A stretch of 64,000 nt of DNA from Bradyrhizobium betae (GTDB lineage Bacteria > Pseudomonadota > Alphaproteobacteria > Rhizobiales > Xanthobacteraceae). The notes beneath the pieces were generated by a model, which searched no databases, had not been told where the DNA came from, and saw nothing but the letters and a program-made list of their open reading frames with translations. This document shows, piece by piece, positions 35,669 to 44,492 of the stretch. A program made the position numbers and the translations under genes. The DNA lies in contig NZ_MZXW01000041.1 in the NCBI RefSeq assembly GCF_004123905.1, forward strand, positions 124,001 through 188,000, written 5' to 3'. The first letter of the stretch is position 1. Every line of letters begins with the position of its first letter.

Positions 35669-38600
35669 GTGGCAGGGCGGCAGCGAATAGACCGCGTCAG
35701 GCGCCAGTACAACCAATGGGTCGCCAACCAGACGCTGGAAGACTACGCGCTGCGCTTCACCGCCAAGAGCGCGCGACGCTGGTCCGCCGCCCGCGTCGCC
35801 AACACCGCGATCGGCGCGATCTCCTTCCTGGTGCTGGAGGCGATCGGCGGCACCATCACCCTCAATTACGGCGTCACCAACGCCGCCGCCGCGATTCTCG
35901 TCGTCTCCGCTATCATCTTCTGCTGCGGCGTTCCGATTGCCTATTATGCCGCCAAATGCGGCATCGACATTGACCTGCTCACCCGCGGTGCCGGCTTCGG
36001 CTATATCGGGTCCACCGTCACCTCGCTGATCTACGCCTCCTTCACCTTCATCTTCTTCGCGGTCGAGGCGGTGATCCTGGCGACCGCGCTGGAGATGTGC
36101 CTCGGCATCCCCCGCCCGATCGGCTACCTCATCAGCGCTGTCGCGATCATCCCGCTCGTGACCTACGGCATCACGCTGATCAGCCGCTTCCAGCTCTGGA
36201 CACAGCCGATCTGGATCATCCTGCACATCCTGCCCTTTGGCGCGATCGCGTGGGCCAACCCCCACTCCTTCACGGAATGGCACAAATTCGCCGGCGAGCA
36301 CGGCGACCTCGGCGGCCATTTCGACCTGCTGCTGTTCGGCGTGGCCTCCTCGGTTGTGTTCTCGCTGGTGGCGCAGATCGGCGAGCAGGTCGACTTCCTG
36401 CGCTTCCTGCCGCGCGACCGCCGGACCTCCAGGACGTCATGGTGGATTGCGCTGATGAGCGCGGGACCGGGCTGGATCGTGCTGGGCGCGCTCAAACTTC
36501 TAGCCGGCTCGTTCCTCGCCTTCTTTGCGCTCAGCCACGGCGTGCCGCCGGAAGAAGCTGCCGAGCCTGCGCATATGTATCTCGTGGCGTTTCGATACGT
36601 GCTGTCGGAGCCGGACCTCGCGCTGGCGCTGACCGGCATCTTCGTGATCCTGTCGCAGCTCAAGATCAACGTCACCAACGCCTATGCCGGATCGATCGCC
36701 TGGTCGAACTTCTTCTCGCGCCTGACGCACAGCCATCCCGGGCGCGTGGTGTGGCTGGTGTTCAACGTGATGGTGGCGCTGCTGCTGATGGAGATCGGCG
36801 TCTACAAGGCGCTGGAGCAGACGTTGGCGCTCTATTCCAACGTCGCGATTGCCTGGGTCGGCGCGCTGGTGTCCGATCTCGTCATCAACAAGCCGCTTGG
36901 GCTGCGGCCACCGCAGATGGAGTTCAAGCGCGCCCATCTCTACGACATCAACCCGGTCGGCGTCGGCGCGATGACGCTTGCGATCATCGTCTCGATCGCG
37001 GCGTTCTACGGGCTGTTCGGCCCGACCATGAAGGCACTCGCCGCCTTCGTCGCGCTGACGGTCGCCTTCGTCACCGCACCTGTCATCGCCTGGCTCACCG
37101 ACGGAAAATACTACATCGCGCGCAAGCCGAAGCGGAGCTGGGCGAATATCGAATCGATCCAGTGCTGTATCTGCGAACACAGTTTTGAACCGGAGGACAT
37201 GACGTCCTGTCCCGCTTACGCCGGTCCGATCTGCTCGCTCTGTTGCTCGCTCGATGCACGCTGTCACGACCTCTGCAAACCGCATGCGCGCGCGCAGGTG
37301 CAATTCGCCGACGCACTCAGCAGGATTTTGCCGCAGCCGATCTATCAGCGGATCAACTCGCAATTCGGGCATTACATTGGCGTGTTCGTCGTCTCGGCCG
37401 GGCTTGTCGCGCTGGTGCTGGGGCTGATCTATCTCCAGACTTCGGCGAGCGTGCATGGCGACAACATGCTCGTCTCCAACGTGCTCTGGAAGGTGTTCTT
37501 CTCGCTCAGCATCATCATCGGCGTGGTGGCCTGGCTGTTCGTGCTGGCGCAGCAGAGCCGTCGTGCGGCGGAGGCCGAGACCAAGCGTCAAACCACGCTT
37601 CTGATCCAGGAGATCGACGCACACAAGCGCACCGATGCCGAGCTCCAGCGCGCCAAGGAGGTCGCCGAATCCGCCAACCTCGCCAAGAGCCGCTACGTCG
37701 TGGGCCTTAGCCATGAGCTGCGCTCGCCGCTGAATGCCATCAGCGGCTATGCACAGCTGCTCGAACAGGACGCGACGCTCAACACCAAGCCGCGCGATCA
37801 GGTCCGCGTCGTCCGCCGCAGCGCCGATCACCTCTCCGGTCTGATCGACGGAATCCTGGACATCTCCAAGATCGAGGCGGGACGGCTGTACCTGTCGCGC
37901 GACGAGGTGCGTCTCAGCGACTTCCTCGACCAGCTCGTCGGCATGTTCCGTCTTCAGGCCGCCGCCAAGGGGGTCGACTTCGTGTTCAAGCGGCCGGCGC
38001 ATTTGCCGGTCGTGGTCTATGCCGACGAGAAGCGGCTACGTCAGGTGCTGATCAATCTGCTCTCCAACGCGATCAAGTTCACCCAGACCGGCAGCGTGCA
38101 GTTCGTGGTGCATTATCGCAGCCCCGTTGCCGAGTTCGAAGTGATCGACACCGGCCCGGGAATCCAGAGCGACGATCTCGAACGCATCTTCGCGCCGTTC
38201 GAGCGCGGTGCGCTCGGTGCCTCCCAGCCACAGACCGGTACGGGTCTCGGGCTTACGATCAGCCGTTTGCTCGCCGGCGTGATGGGCGGCGACATCAAGG
38301 TCGCCAGCACGGTTGGCCGCGGCAGCACCTTCAAGGTCAAGATGCTGCTGTCGGAGGTCACCAATCCGCAGCGCATCGCGCCGGTGGAGGCGCCGGTCTC
38401 CGGCTATCACGGGGCGCGCAAGACCATCCTCATCACCGACGACGACCCCGTTCATCGCGACCTCCTGCGTGAGGTGCTGACGCCGCTCGGCTTCATCCTG
38501 CTCAGCGCCCCTGACGGCCCCGGCTGCCTGGCGCTGGCGCAGCATTGCCGGCCCGATTTATTCCTGCTCGACATCTCGATGCCGGGTATGGACGGCTGGA

Positions 38601-39040
38601 CCGTCGCGGAGACGCTGCGCGCCAACGGCCATCACCAGGCGCGCATCCTGATGGTGTCGGCGAGCGCGCTCGAGGCCCACGGCACGCCGCTGGCGCAGCC
38701 CTTCCACGACGGCTATTTGATGAAGCCGATCGACATTCCGCGGCTTTTGGAAAGCATTCGCCAGCTTCTCAAGCTCGAATGGCAATACGGCTCGGACGAG
38801 ATCACGGCGCCGTTCTGGCGGCCAGAAAGCGGATCGAGGCCGCCGGTGCGGCACATCGAGGCGCTGATCGGACTCGGTCAGATCGGCTACGTCAAGGCTA
38901 TCCAGTTGAAGCTGGACGAGATCGGCGGTGAGCATCCTGAACATGCCGACTTCGTCGCGCAGATGCGATCGCTGGTCGACCGCTTCGATCTCGACCAGTA
39001 CATGGCCACATTGAAGACGTTGCATGCGTATGAACACTGA
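35669..39040 (+). CDS. NCS1 permease-like / hybrid sensor histidine kinase fusion
   Basis: A 1,123-residue protein. Residues about 40-480 have twelve hydrophobic segments and resemble NCS1 nucleobase/cytosine permeases (ISFLVLEAIGGTITLNYG, GFGYIGSTVTSLIYASFTF, INVTNAYAGSIAWSNFF). Residues 499-536 hold nine cysteines, perhaps a metal or Fe-S site. Two more membrane helices (about 570-640) and a short coiled coil lead to the kinase, with His682 in SHELRSPLNAI and the N, G1 and G2 boxes (NLLSNAIKF, DTGPGIQ, GTGLGLTI). A receiver with Asp968 and an HPt-sized tail of about 100 residues follow. It probably senses a nitrogen compound at the membrane and signals to the downstream regulator. The GTG start is 22 bases after the predicted sigma-54 start site. 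It is divergent from urtA. Confidence 0.88.
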   Translation: MAGRQRIDRVRRQYNQWVANQTLEDYALRFTAKSARRWSAARVANTAIGAISFLVLEAIGGTITLNYGVTNAAAAILVVSAIIFCCGVPIAYYAAKCGIDIDLLTRGAGFGYIGSTVTSLIYASFTFIFFAVEAVILATALEMCLGIPRPIGYLISAVAIIPLVTYGITLISRFQLWTQPIWIILHILPFGAIAWANPHSFTEWHKFAGEHGDLGGHFDLLLFGVASSVVFSLVAQIGEQVDFLRFLPRDRRTSRTSWWIALMSAGPGWIVLGALKLLAGSFLAFFALSHGVPPEEAAEPAHMYLVAFRYVLSEPDLALALTGIFVILSQLKINVTNAYAGSIAWSNFFSRLTHSHPGRVVWLVFNVMVALLLMEIGVYKALEQTLALYSNVAIAWVGALVSDLVINKPLGLRPPQMEFKRAHLYDINPVGVGAMTLAIIVSIAAFYGLFGPTMKALAAFVALTVAFVTAPVIAWLTDGKYYIARKPKRSWANIESIQCCICEHSFEPEDMTSCPAYAGPICSLCCSLDARCHDLCKPHARAQVQFADALSRILPQPIYQRINSQFGHYIGVFVVSAGLVALVLGLIYLQTSASVHGDNMLVSNVLWKVFFSLSIIIGVVAWLFVLAQQSRRAAEAETKRQTTLLIQEIDAHKRTDAELQRAKEVAESANLAKSRYVVGLSHELRSPLNAISGYAQLLEQDATLNTKPRDQVRVVRRSADHLSGLIDGILDISKIEAGRLYLSRDEVRLSDFLDQLVGMFRLQAAAKGVDFVFKRPAHLPVVVYADEKRLRQVLINLLSNAIKFTQTGSVQFVVHYRSPVAEFEVIDTGPGIQSDDLERIFAPFERGALGASQPQTGTGLGLTISRLLAGVMGGDIKVASTVGRGSTFKVKMLLSEVTNPQRIAPVEAPVSGYHGARKTILITDDDPVHRDLLREVLTPLGFILLSAPDGPGCLALAQHCRPDLFLLDISMPGMDGWTVAETLRANGHHQARILMVSASALEAHGTPLAQPFHDGYLMKPIDIPRLLESIRQLLKLEWQYGSDEITAPFWRPESGSRPPVRHIEALIGLGQIGYVKAIQLKLDEIGGEHPEHADFVAQMRSLVDRFDLDQYMATLKTLHAYEH

Positions 39041-39950
39041 GTCGAAAAAGCGTGACGTCGCGCTCGTTGTCGACGACTCGCCGGAGACGTTGCGGCTGCT
39101 GACCGACGCGCTCGACGGCGCGGGGATGACCGTGATGGTGGCGCTCGACGGCGCGGCCGCGATGCGCATTGTCGACCAGATCACGCCGGACATCGTACTG
39201 CTGGACGCCGTGATGCCCGGCATCGACGGATTCGAGACCTGCCGCCGGCTCAAGCGCGACGCTGGCCTTGCCAATGTCCCAGTGATCTTCATGACGGGCC
39301 TCGCCGAGACCGAGCACATCGTACGCGGGCTGGACGCCGGTGGCGTCGACTATGTGACCAAGCCGATCGTGATCGAGGAGATGCTGGCGCGCATCCGCGT
39401 CCATCTCGGTAATGCCCGGTTGACCCAGAGCGCGCGTGCCGCGCTCGACGTCTCCGGCCGCTTCCTGTTCGCGGTCAACCGCCAGGGCAATATCCTCTGG
39501 GCGACGCCGCAGGCGCAAAAACTGCTGGCCGATCATCACGGCGCGCAGGCCGACGACTTCGTCCTGCCGCCCTCGCTGCTGCAATGGCTGGAACAGGCGA
39601 AAGGCAAGGGCAGCGCGAAGTCGCAAGCCGCGACACTGCCCGACAATCCGCAACTCCGCTTCTACTACATGGGCGAAACCGCGCCGAACGAATTTCTGTT
39701 GCGGCTCTCCAAGGAAGCCGGCACGACGCTACCGCCCGAATTCACCAGCGAGCTGGGCCTCACCACGAGGGAGGGCGAAGTGCTGGCCTGGCTCAGCAAG
39801 GGCAAAACCAACCGCGACATCGCGCAGATTCTGGGATTGAGCCCGCGCACGGTCGACAAGCATCTCGAGCAGATCTACGCCAAGCTCGGCGTGGAGAACC
39901 GGACCGCGGCGGCGGCGATTGCCACGAATGCGACGAGAAGGAATTCGTAG
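39024..39950 (+). CDS. LuxR-type response regulator
   Basis: A 308-residue two-domain regulator. The receiver domain (about 10-130) has acidic pocket VVDDS, phosphoacceptor Asp61 in LLDAVMPGIDG and the conserved Lys in YVTKPI. A middle region (about 145-235) looks like a degenerate PAS-type sensor (FLFAVNRQGNILWATPQAQK). The C-terminal LuxR/GerE helix-turn-helix reads LTTREGEVLAWLSKGKTNRD and ILGLSPRTVDKHLEQIYAKL. Its first 17 bases overlap the end of the kinase gene, so the two are co-expressed as a pair. It most likely controls the divergent urt-fmd-amiE operon. An ATG two codons later (39030) is equally possible. Confidence 0.92.
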   Translation: MRMNTESKKRDVALVVDDSPETLRLLTDALDGAGMTVMVALDGAAAMRIVDQITPDIVLLDAVMPGIDGFETCRRLKRDAGLANVPVIFMTGLAETEHIVRGLDAGGVDYVTKPIVIEEMLARIRVHLGNARLTQSARAALDVSGRFLFAVNRQGNILWATPQAQKLLADHHGAQADDFVLPPSLLQWLEQAKGKGSAKSQAATLPDNPQLRFYYMGETAPNEFLLRLSKEAGTTLPPEFTSELGLTTREGEVLAWLSKGKTNRDIAQILGLSPRTVDKHLEQIYAKLGVENRTAAAAIATNATRRNS

Positions 39951-40000
39951 CCCGCTGTGAGAGCGCGTCGGGAACGACACCGCGAGTTTGGCTGGAGACC

Positions 40001-40639
40001 TTAGGCCTCCCGCACCACCGTCTTCAGATAATTATACGCCTTGATGATCTCGATCAGGCGGTCCTCGGTGGAGCGGTCGCCGCCATTGGCGTCGGGGTGG
40101 TGCTGCTTGACCAGCGCCTTGTACTTGCTCTTGACGTCGGCGAGCGTGGAATCGGGGCCGAGACCCATGACCTGGAGCGCCTTGCGCTCGGCGTTCATCA
40201 CCTTGCGCGTCTCGGCCTTGGGTTGGGTGGCCTCTGGACCCTTCCGCCAGCCGGTGCGGCCGTTGAGCTCCTGGAACATGCTGAACGGATCGAAGGCGCC
40301 ATTGATCTCGGCTTCCGCGCCCTTCTTGACGCCGCCATTGGCGCCCATCTTCCAGGTCGGACGGTGGCCGGTCAGCGCATCCTTCTGGTAGCGTGCGACG
40401 GCGTCCGCATTCATGCCGGAGAAGAAATTGTAGTTCTGGTTGTACTCGCGCACGTGGTTCAGGCAGAAGTGCCAGTACTCACGCTGGTTATCGCGCCCCT
40501 TGGGCGCGCGATGGGCGCCCTTGTTCTGGCACCCGGTCCATTCGCAATTGACCACGGTGTCGCGCGGCTTCACCTCCGGCTGCTTGCCTTTCGGCTTCAC
40601 GCGGATGGAGTCGAAGAACTTTGATGAATCGATCGGCAT
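40001..40639 (-). CDS. DnaJ-domain protein with N-terminal Cys/His region
   Basis: A 212-residue protein with the J domain at the C-terminus (about 155-212). It contains ADVKSKYKALVKQHHPDANG with the HPD motif that stimulates DnaK. The N-terminal part has NCEWTGCQNKGAHRAP and YWHFCLNHVREYN, a Cys/His arrangement that may bind zinc. It is a J-domain co-chaperone of unknown client. The gene is divergent from the bolA-like gene with about 100 bp between, a pairing common in Rhizobiales. The ATG at 40639 was preferred to one two codons upstream. Confidence 0.85.
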   Translation of the reverse strand: MPIDSSKFFDSIRVKPKGKQPEVKPRDTVVNCEWTGCQNKGAHRAPKGRDNQREYWHFCLNHVREYNQNYNFFSGMNADAVARYQKDALTGHRPTWKMGANGGVKKGAEAEINGAFDPFSMFQELNGRTGWRKGPEATQPKAETRKVMNAERKALQVMGLGPDSTLADVKSKYKALVKQHHPDANGGDRSTEDRLIEIIKAYNYLKTVVREA

Positions 40640-40735
40640 GACCAACTTTGACTACGCAATGCAAAAACCTTCAAGTCTTGACATTGCAATTAGCTACCAA
40701 CCCCGGGCATTGACGGGGTGCGACGACGCGCCTTA

Positions 40736-41014
40736 ATGGCCCTCATGGTTATGAAAGACACTATCAGCAACAAGTTGCAGGAAGCTTTCACGCCGGAAAG
40801 CCTCCAGGTCGTCGACGAGTCACATTTGCACGAGGGCCATGCCGGCCATCGGCCGAGCGGCGAGACACACTTCCGGGTTTATATCGTGTCTGCCGCCTTC
40901 AAAGGGAAGAGCCGGGTCGACCGCCACCGCATGATAAATGCGGCGCTGGCCGCGGAACTTTCCGGCAGCGTGCACGCGCTGGCGATCCACGCGCAGGCGC
41001 CAGGGGAAGGTTGA
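40736..41014 (+). CDS. bolA: BolA family protein
   Basis: A BolA protein of up to 92 residues. The family core is clear: KLQEAFTPESLQVVDESHLH, then GHRPSGETHFRVYIVS, FKGKSRVDRHRMIN and C-terminal HALAIHAQAP. The invariant C-terminal His and the second His allow Fe-S cluster sharing with a monothiol glutaredoxin, the known role of BolA proteins in iron homeostasis. Three ATGs compete (40736, 40745, 40751) and none has an obvious ribosome site. The family usually begins close to MKDTISNKL, so 40751 may be the true start. Confidence 0.9.
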   Translation: MALMVMKDTISNKLQEAFTPESLQVVDESHLHEGHAGHRPSGETHFRVYIVSAAFKGKSRVDRHRMINAALAAELSGSVHALAIHAQAPGEG

Positions 41015-41050
41015 TCTTTCTTACCTCCCCCTCCAGGGAGGTAGGAAAGA
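41015..41050. terminator. Bidirectional hairpin between bolA and the CNNM gene
   Basis: TCTTTCTTACCTCCC (41015-41029) and GGGAGGTAGGAAAGA (41036-41050) pair over 15 bp with one G-U wobble and a 6-base loop. It fills the gap between the convergent stops at 41014 and 41053, so it can serve both transcripts. Confidence 0.75.
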
Positions 41051-41052
41051 AA

Positions 41053-42357
41053 TCAAAACGACGTCCCCGCCCGCCTCGGCTTGGCCTCTTCCATCTCGGC
41101 ATCACGCGGCACCGGTGAAATACGGAGCGCGGTGATGCGGTTGCGTTCGCGGCGGAGGACACGAAAGCGGAAGCCGTGGAACGTAAAGCTCTGGCCGCGG
41201 TCGGGGATCGAGCGCGCCTCGTGAATGACGAGGCCGGCCACCGTCGTTGCCTCTTCATCGGGCAGGTGCCAGTCCATGGCACGGTTGAGATCGCGGATCG
41301 GCACCGAGCCGTCGACCACGACCGAGCCGTCCGGCTGGGCCCGCACGCCGGCGACCACGACGTCGTGCTCGTCGGAGATGTCGCCGACGATCTCCTCCAG
41401 AATATCTTCCAGCGTCACAAGACCTTCAACTTCGCCGTATTCGTCGACAACGAGCGCGAAATGGGTTTTTCGCCGGCGGAATGCCTTCAACTGCTCGGAC
41501 ACGGGCCGCATCTCCGGCACGAACCAGGGCGGCAGCGCGATGGTAGAGACGTCGATACGCGAGGTATCGCCGTCCGACGCCCGTATCGCGCGCAAAAGAT
41601 CCTTGGCGTGGAGCACGCCGATGATGTTCTCCGGCTTCTCGCGCCACAGGGGAATGCGGGTGTATTCGGTCGCCAGCACCTCGCGCACGAGATCTTCCGG
41701 CGGCAGATCGGCGTTGATCATCATCATCTCGGTGCGATGGATCATGACGTCGGAGACCTGGAGCTCACGCAGGTCCAGGAGGCCGCCGAGCATGTCGCGG
41801 TCCTGCTTCTCGACCTTGCCCTCGTGATGCAGCAAGTCGACCGCGCCACGCAGGCGTTCGGTCGGCGACAGGATCGCCTGGTGCTCGCCGGCCAAACCAA
41901 ACAGCCGCATCAACAGGCGGACAATGACTTCCACGATCCGCAGCAGCGGGCCCAGCACGTACATCGTCAGCCGCATCGGGCGCGCGACCGCAAGCGCCAT
42001 GCGATCGGGGGCGTTGATGGCGATGGTCTTCGGCAGCACCTCGGCGAAGATCACGACCAGCGCGGTCATCACGCCGGTGGCGTAGAGCACGCCGACATCG
42101 CCAAACCAGCCCGTGAAGATGCTGGTGGCGAGCGCTGAGGCACTGATATTGGCGATGTTGTTGCCGAGCAGCAGCGCGCCGATCAAGCGCTCGCGCATGT
42201 CGAGCAGTTGGGAGACGACGTCGGCGTCGTGATTGCCCTGCTTGGAGAGCCGCAGCATGCTGGCGCGCGAGGCGCCGGTCAGCGCGGTCTCGCTCGCGGC
42301 AAAAAAGCCCGAGACGAGCAGGCAGAGAATGACGATGGTGAAGCCAAGCCAGTCCAT
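41053..42357 (-). CDS. CNNM/CorC-family membrane protein with CBS domains (hemolysin family)
   Basis: A 434-residue protein. A DUF21/CNNM transmembrane domain (about 1-195, with FFAASETALTGASRASM) is followed by a pair of CBS domains (about 210-330, VMIHRTEMMMI and FALVVDEYGEVEGLVTLEDI) and a C-terminal CorC_HlyC domain (to about 425). Family members export or sense Mg2+ or Co2+, or stabilise membrane proteins. 'Hemolysin' is a historical name. It lies 29 bp downstream of aroB on the same strand, so it is probably co-transcribed with aroK-aroB. Confidence 0.9.
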   Translation of the reverse strand: MDWLGFTIVILCLLVSGFFAASETALTGASRASMLRLSKQGNHDADVVSQLLDMRERLIGALLLGNNIANISASALATSIFTGWFGDVGVLYATGVMTALVVIFAEVLPKTIAINAPDRMALAVARPMRLTMYVLGPLLRIVEVIVRLLMRLFGLAGEHQAILSPTERLRGAVDLLHHEGKVEKQDRDMLGGLLDLRELQVSDVMIHRTEMMMINADLPPEDLVREVLATEYTRIPLWREKPENIIGVLHAKDLLRAIRASDGDTSRIDVSTIALPPWFVPEMRPVSEQLKAFRRRKTHFALVVDEYGEVEGLVTLEDILEEIVGDISDEHDVVVAGVRAQPDGSVVVDGSVPIRDLNRAMDWHLPDEEATTVAGLVIHEARSIPDRGQSFTFHGFRFRVLRRERNRITALRISPVPRDAEMEEAKPRRAGTSF

Positions 42358-42386
42358 GAGGCACTCAACAGAAGTTCAGCCGCGTT

Positions 42387-43535
42387 TCAGGCCTTTTGCG
42401 CGAGCTTCTCTTTCAGGAAGTCGCGCACAGGAGTCGGCTCGACGTCTTTCGCGATGACGGCGCGCCCGACGGCCTCCAGCAGGATGAAGGTAAGCTTGCC
42501 GCGCTTGACCTTCTTGTCCTGCGCCATCAGGGCCATCAGCGCGTCGGCATCCGCAAGCCCTTCCTGCGCAAAGCCCGCGATGTCCTGCAAACGCGTCGGC
42601 AGGCCGGCCTCGATGAGATGCCGCTCAATGCGCGCCGCCTCGGCTTCGCCGATCATGCCGAGCTTCGCCGAGAACTGCGCCGCCAGCGTCATGCCGATCG
42701 AAACGCCCTCGCCGTGGAACAGACGGTCGGAGAATCCGGTCGCGGCTTCCAGCGCGTGCCCAAAGGTGTGGCCGAGATTGAGCAGCGCGCGCTCGCCGGT
42801 CTCACGCTCGTCGCGCGAGACGACGCCAGCTTTGGCGCGGCAGGAGGTCGCGATTGCGTGCTCGCGCGCCGAACCGCCCTTGAAAATGTCGGAATGGTTC
42901 TTTTCGAGCCAGGTGAAGAAGGCTTCGTCGCCGAGTACGCCGTATTTGGCAACTTCGGCATAGCCGGCGCGGAATTGCCGCGGCGACAGCGTGTCGAGCA
43001 CGGCGGTGTCGGCGATGACCAGCACCGGCTGATGGAAGGCGCCGAGCAAATTCTTGCCCTGCGGCGAGTTGATACCGGTCTTGCCGCCGACGCTGGAATC
43101 GACCTGCGCCAGCAGCGAGGTCGGCACCTGCACGAAATCGACGCCGCGCCGCAGGATCGCCGCCGCAAAGCCGGCGAGATCACCGACCACGCCGCCGCCA
43201 AGCGCGATGACGAGATCGTTGCGCTCGATCTTGGCCGCGATCAGGGCCTCGCTGACCTTTTCGAGGCCGGCATAGGTTTTCGAGATCTCGCCTTCCTCGA
43301 CGACGACGCGCGAGGTCGGAATGCCGGCGGCCGCGAGCGAGGCCTCGGTCGGCTCGAGCCAGTATTTCGCGACAGTGCGATCGGTCACGATCGCCGTGCG
43401 CACACCGGGGCGTAACGCTGCGACCCGTTCGCCGAGCGAGGCCAGCACGCCGCGGCCGATGACGATGTCATAAGCGCGATCGCCGAGCGCGACGTCGACG
43501 TTGACAGGGTCGGAATGTTTCAAGGGCGCAGTCAT
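42387..43535 (-). CDS. aroB: 3-dehydroquinate synthase
   Basis: A 382-residue enzyme for the second step of the shikimate pathway, turning DAHP into 3-dehydroquinate with NAD+ and Zn2+. Recognisable motifs are the NAD-binding ALGGGVVGDLAGFAAA, QVPTSLLAQVDSSVGGKTG and the zinc ligands in NLGHTFGHALE (His-x3-His). The ATG at 43535 overlaps the aroK stop as ATGA, indicating translational coupling. The order aroK-aroB is the usual one. Confidence 0.97.
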   Translation of the reverse strand: MTAPLKHSDPVNVDVALGDRAYDIVIGRGVLASLGERVAALRPGVRTAIVTDRTVAKYWLEPTEASLAAAGIPTSRVVVEEGEISKTYAGLEKVSEALIAAKIERNDLVIALGGGVVGDLAGFAAAILRRGVDFVQVPTSLLAQVDSSVGGKTGINSPQGKNLLGAFHQPVLVIADTAVLDTLSPRQFRAGYAEVAKYGVLGDEAFFTWLEKNHSDIFKGGSAREHAIATSCRAKAGVVSRDERETGERALLNLGHTFGHALEAATGFSDRLFHGEGVSIGMTLAAQFSAKLGMIGEAEAARIERHLIEAGLPTRLQDIAGFAQEGLADADALMALMAQDKKVKRGKLTFILLEAVGRAVIAKDVEPTPVRDFLKEKLAQKA

Positions 43536-44155
43536 CGTACGGCACTCGCGACGTCGGCAGGTGGTGGGGCGGCCTGTTCGCTGCAAAGATGGGCGCGCAG
43601 CGTCTCGATGGTCTCGTCGACGATTCTGTCGTGCGGCACGTCGCGCGAGGCGATGGTGAGGTCGGCCTTGCCATAAACAGGCTCGCGCTCGGTGAGCAGG
43701 CGCGTCACGGTTCCTTCGGGGTCGGCGGTCTGGAGCAGCGGGCGGTCGGCGCGGCGGCGGACGCGGCGCATGATGACGTCGTGGTCTGCTTTGAGCCAGA
43801 TCGAGACCGCTTTGGCCGCGATCCGGCTCCGCGTCTCCTCGCGCATGAAGGCGCCGCCGCCGGTCGCCAGCACGATGGGCCCGCCGTCGAGCAGGCGCGC
43901 GATCACCCGGGTCTCACCGTCGCGGAAATGCGCCTCGCCGTGGCGCTCGAAAATCTCCGGTATGGTCATGCCGGCCGCCGCCTCGATCTCGGTGTCGGCG
44001 TCGACGAAGGGCAGCTTGAGCCTGAGAGCCAGGCGGCGGCCGATGGTGGATTTGCCTACCCCCATCATGCCGACGAGCACGATCGAGCGCGCCCCGAGCG
44101 CCGACAGGATGTCGGCCTCAGGCGAAGCTTGGATCGGCAGCGCGGCGTCGGACAT
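43532..44155 (-). CDS. aroK: Shikimate kinase
   Basis: A 207-residue P-loop kinase. Walker A GMMGVGKST is followed by DADTEIE, the shikimate-binding HFRDGETRVI, the GGGAF loop and RRADRPLL in the lid. It phosphorylates shikimate at the 3-position. The N-terminus is about 25 residues longer than in E. coli, as is common in alphaproteobacteria. The ATG at 44155 was chosen over an upstream in-frame codon at 44224. It is the first gene of aroK-aroB-CNNM. Confidence 0.96.
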   Translation of the reverse strand: MSDAALPIQASPEADILSALGARSIVLVGMMGVGKSTIGRRLALRLKLPFVDADTEIEAAAGMTIPEIFERHGEAHFRDGETRVIARLLDGGPIVLATGGGAFMREETRSRIAAKAVSIWLKADHDVIMRRVRRRADRPLLQTADPEGTVTRLLTEREPVYGKADLTIASRDVPHDRIVDETIETLRAHLCSEQAAPPPADVASAVR

Positions 44156-44337
44156 GAACCTTGCTCTGGATTCGCTCAATGTGCCGCCAGAGGCGGCGCC
44201 CTTTGGCCACCTATACGACCCCAAAGGGACCCTCGCCAGAGGACTCTTGCCACGAAACGGCGAACATGTTGGATGATTTCATTAGTTAATTTGCCCGCCA
44301 AGACCCCCTACCAAGACCCCGACCGAGACCCAGCACG

Positions 44338-44484
44338 ATGCCCAGCCTGTTCCGCTTCCTGACGGCCGTCGCCGTGATCGCCGGCATCGTCTATGGCGTG
44401 GTCTTTGCGCTGGCGAACTTCGTCAGTCCGAAGTCGCGGGAAATGACGGTGACGATCCCGCCGGATAAGTTTCTCAAGAAATAG
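44338..44484 (+). CDS. Small membrane protein, 48 residues
   Basis: A complete frame from ATG to TAG. It encodes one hydrophobic helix (TAVAVIAGIVYGVVFALANF) flanked by MPSLFRFL and a polar tail ending PPDKFLKK. The positive charges suggest a single-pass inner-membrane peptide. It ends 8 bases before the xerD start, and its stop overlaps the xerD ribosome site (TAGGAG), so the two are likely coupled. I do not know a function. The position between the divergent aroK and xerD suggests a conserved micro-gene. Confidence 0.7.
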   Translation: MPSLFRFLTAVAVIAGIVYGVVFALANFVSPKSREMTVTIPPDKFLKK

Positions 44485-44492
44485 GAGCTAGC

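Noticed and set aside
35501..36319. Upstream extension of the urtA frame by about 270 codons
   Set aside because: It lies antisense to the sensor gene and has a charge-rich composition typical of a shadow frame. The signal peptide begins at 35500.
40678..40700. TTGACA-type -35 box before bolA
   Set aside because: No acceptable -10 element lies at the right spacing.
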